This document shows positions 62,853 to 64,000 of a stretch of 64,000 nucleotides of DNA, piece by piece. Made by a program: the position numbers and the translations under genes. This stretch comes from Lachnospiraceae bacterium UBA1712 (GTDB taxonomy: Bacteria > Bacillota > Clostridia > Lachnospirales > Lachnospiraceae), in assembly GCA_002317175.1 (NCBI GenBank), contig DCJA01000014.1, forward strand, positions 1 to 64,000. The letters are read 5' to 3'. The stretch's first letter is position 1. Each line of letters starts with the position of its first letter. The notes beneath the pieces are model-generated. The model worked only from the letters and a program-made list of their open reading frames with translations, did no database searches and was not told the DNA's origin.

Positions 62853-64000
62853 TTATTGTAATTGATATATATCTACAAATAATCTCTCTCCTACCTTTTC
62901 ATAGTATGAAAGATTTTTGTTGTTATCAATCACTTTTTGCATAATTATTTCAGAGTTATCACTTCTGCATGCATATACATACAGGTTGTCACTATTACAT
63001 ATTTCTTCATCCGTAATGTCATCCTCATTGTTCATGGATATGAAGAAGATTCTTTCATAGGACATCAACTCCTTACTGTCTTTCCATATCATCCAGCTGT
63101 TAACTGGATTGTATATAAACATGACATCACTGTCAGCTCTTTCGCTTGCCCACTCATAGTTGTCTACATCTTCCCTATAGAGAAAAAATACTTTATTATT
63201 ACACAGCCCATAGACCTGACAGGCAACTGCAAGTACAAGCAACATTACTGGGATTATTTTTTTCTTACTTATCCTGTCTGTCACAGCAAAGAGGCTCATC
63301 ACTACAAGAAGAATAACAAGACCGTATACTGGGCATTCATATCTCAATGCCTCTGCAGGATTACTAGGTACCATTCCTGTCTTGCAAACTGTCAAAAAAT
63401 ATCCAACAGAGACTACAAATAATAAAATCTGCGCTGGAGTAATATCAGCTTTTTGCGCACTTTTCTTTTTCTTATATGCCAAAGGCATAGCAAAGAGAAG
63501 TATTATCAGTAGCAAAACAAAGAAAGAACCACTGAAAGTAAAATCATTTAACATCTGAGTAAAGAAGTTGATTCTGTCCCAGGTATTGGATACATCCATA
63601 AAGGCCTGAGTAGCTTCTGTTCCTCTGTATCCAGAGAAAATATGGGACAGGCACACAGGGTAGTACAAAATTGCCAGTAATATTCCCACGCTTACACTTC
63701 CACCATAGATAAATGCTTTTACTCTGGTCTCTCTGTGAAATACGAGATAAAGACAAACGTATGCCGCTACAAAAAAAGCAAACACCATATAATAATAATG
63801 TGTCAGAAATCCCAGACAGCTTACTATCAGCGTTGGAATAAAACAGCTTTTAAAACTCCACTGATTATTATCAAAAGCCTTCATGGCTATATACAGCAGA
63901 ACAAAACACATAAAGGTCAGCATTGAATACATTCGAATAAAGGTAATTGTACTTAGATATCCTGCTGACAGTCCAAACAATAGGATAGTAAACAGATTTA
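62853..64000 (-). CDS. GT39-like membrane glycosyltransferase, N-terminal part beyond the window
   Basis: The frame is open at base 64000, so the start and the catalytic first loop are outside. What is seen is about 380 residues: the ending of a helix bundle with GYLSTITFIRMYSMLTFMCF, typical of the middle of dolichol-mannosyl-type proteins, more helices, and a soluble C-terminal end with YEWASERADSDVMFIYN. This is the first gene seen of the long minus-strand polysaccharide run. A TTG at 63980 could be misread as a start, but the upstream codons keep the family pattern. Confidence 0.75.
   Translation of the reverse strand, partial: NLFTILLFGLSAGYLSTITFIRMYSMLTFMCFVLLYIAMKAFDNNQWSFKSCFIPTLIVSCLGFLTHYYYMVFAFFVAAYVCLYLVFHRETRVKAFIYGGSVSVGILLAILYYPVCLSHIFSGYRGTEATQAFMDVSNTWDRINFFTQMLNDFTFSGSFFVLLLIILLFAMPLAYKKKKSAQKADITPAQILLFVVSVGYFLTVCKTGMVPSNPAEALRYECPVYGLVILLVVMSLFAVTDRISKKKIIPVMLLVLAVACQVYGLCNNKVFFLYREDVDNYEWASERADSDVMFIYNPVNSWMIWKDSKELMSYERIFFISMNNEDDITDEEICNSDNLYVYACRSDNSEIIMQKVIDNNKNLSYYEKVGERLFVDIYQLQ

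Noticed and set aside
1..64000. CRISPR arrays, tRNA or rRNA genes, prophage or IS elements
   Set aside because: I read both strands for repeats, clover-leaf arms, integrase or transposase motifs and saw none.

Overview
The window is a low-GC Gram-positive chromosome segment, most likely from a Lachnospiraceae bacterium of the Butyrivibrio/Pseudobutyrivibrio kind. I base this on the gene set rather than on any database match: an archaeal/eukaryotic-type ProRS, NhaC, an IorAB-PaaK trio, a GH94 phosphorylase, VanW- and PEGA-domain surface proteins, and the hup-rqcP-divIC-tilS-hpt-ftsH order without the sporulation genes yabP, yabQ and spoIIE. I saw no phage, IS element, CRISPR array, rRNA or tRNA. 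Both window edges cut genes.

Region 1 (1-7.5 kb, mostly minus strand) is a probable operon running from a 35-residue membrane microprotein through a VanW-domain surface protein, a HypE/AIR-synthase-like protein, TrmL, an HtrA-like protein that has lost catalytic His and Asp, the nuclease YhaM and the 23S rRNA methyltransferase RlmD. A convincing promoter lies upstream of the microprotein. A second one sits so close to the HtrA-like gene that its message may be leaderless.

Region 2 (7.5-17.7 kb) holds a monocistronic cellobiose phosphorylase with its own promoter and terminator. Upstream of it is a four-gene operon (DUF4037/DUF4125 protein, orphan solute-binding lipoprotein, Nth, PlsC-like acyltransferase with a zinc ribbon). 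A divergent MBOAT plus SGNH pair likely O-acylates a surface glycan. The two divergent promoters abut at their -35 boxes.

Region 3 (17.7-38 kb) is housekeeping: TrkA/TrkH potassium uptake, the divIC-tilS-hpt-ftsH block, HU, CCA-adding enzyme plus PEGA lipoprotein, acetate kinase, ProRS, RluA, PHP phosphoesterase, a 75-residue protein, PepD, NhaC and, on the plus strand, Pgi.

Region 4 (38-64 kb, all minus) is a surface polysaccharide and glycosylation locus. It holds a GT39-like protein, large membrane proteins, ManC (GDP-mannose), GT2 and GT4 glycosyltransferases, a polyprenyl-phosphate sugar-phosphate transferase, a Wzz-like chain-length protein and an EpsG-like polymerase, followed by a polysaccharide deacetylase. 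The arylpyruvate oxidoreductase genes iorAB with paaK come next, and then a separate pseB-pseC-pseG plus ABC-flippase operon with its own promoter. The genes for PseH, PseI and PseF are not in the window.
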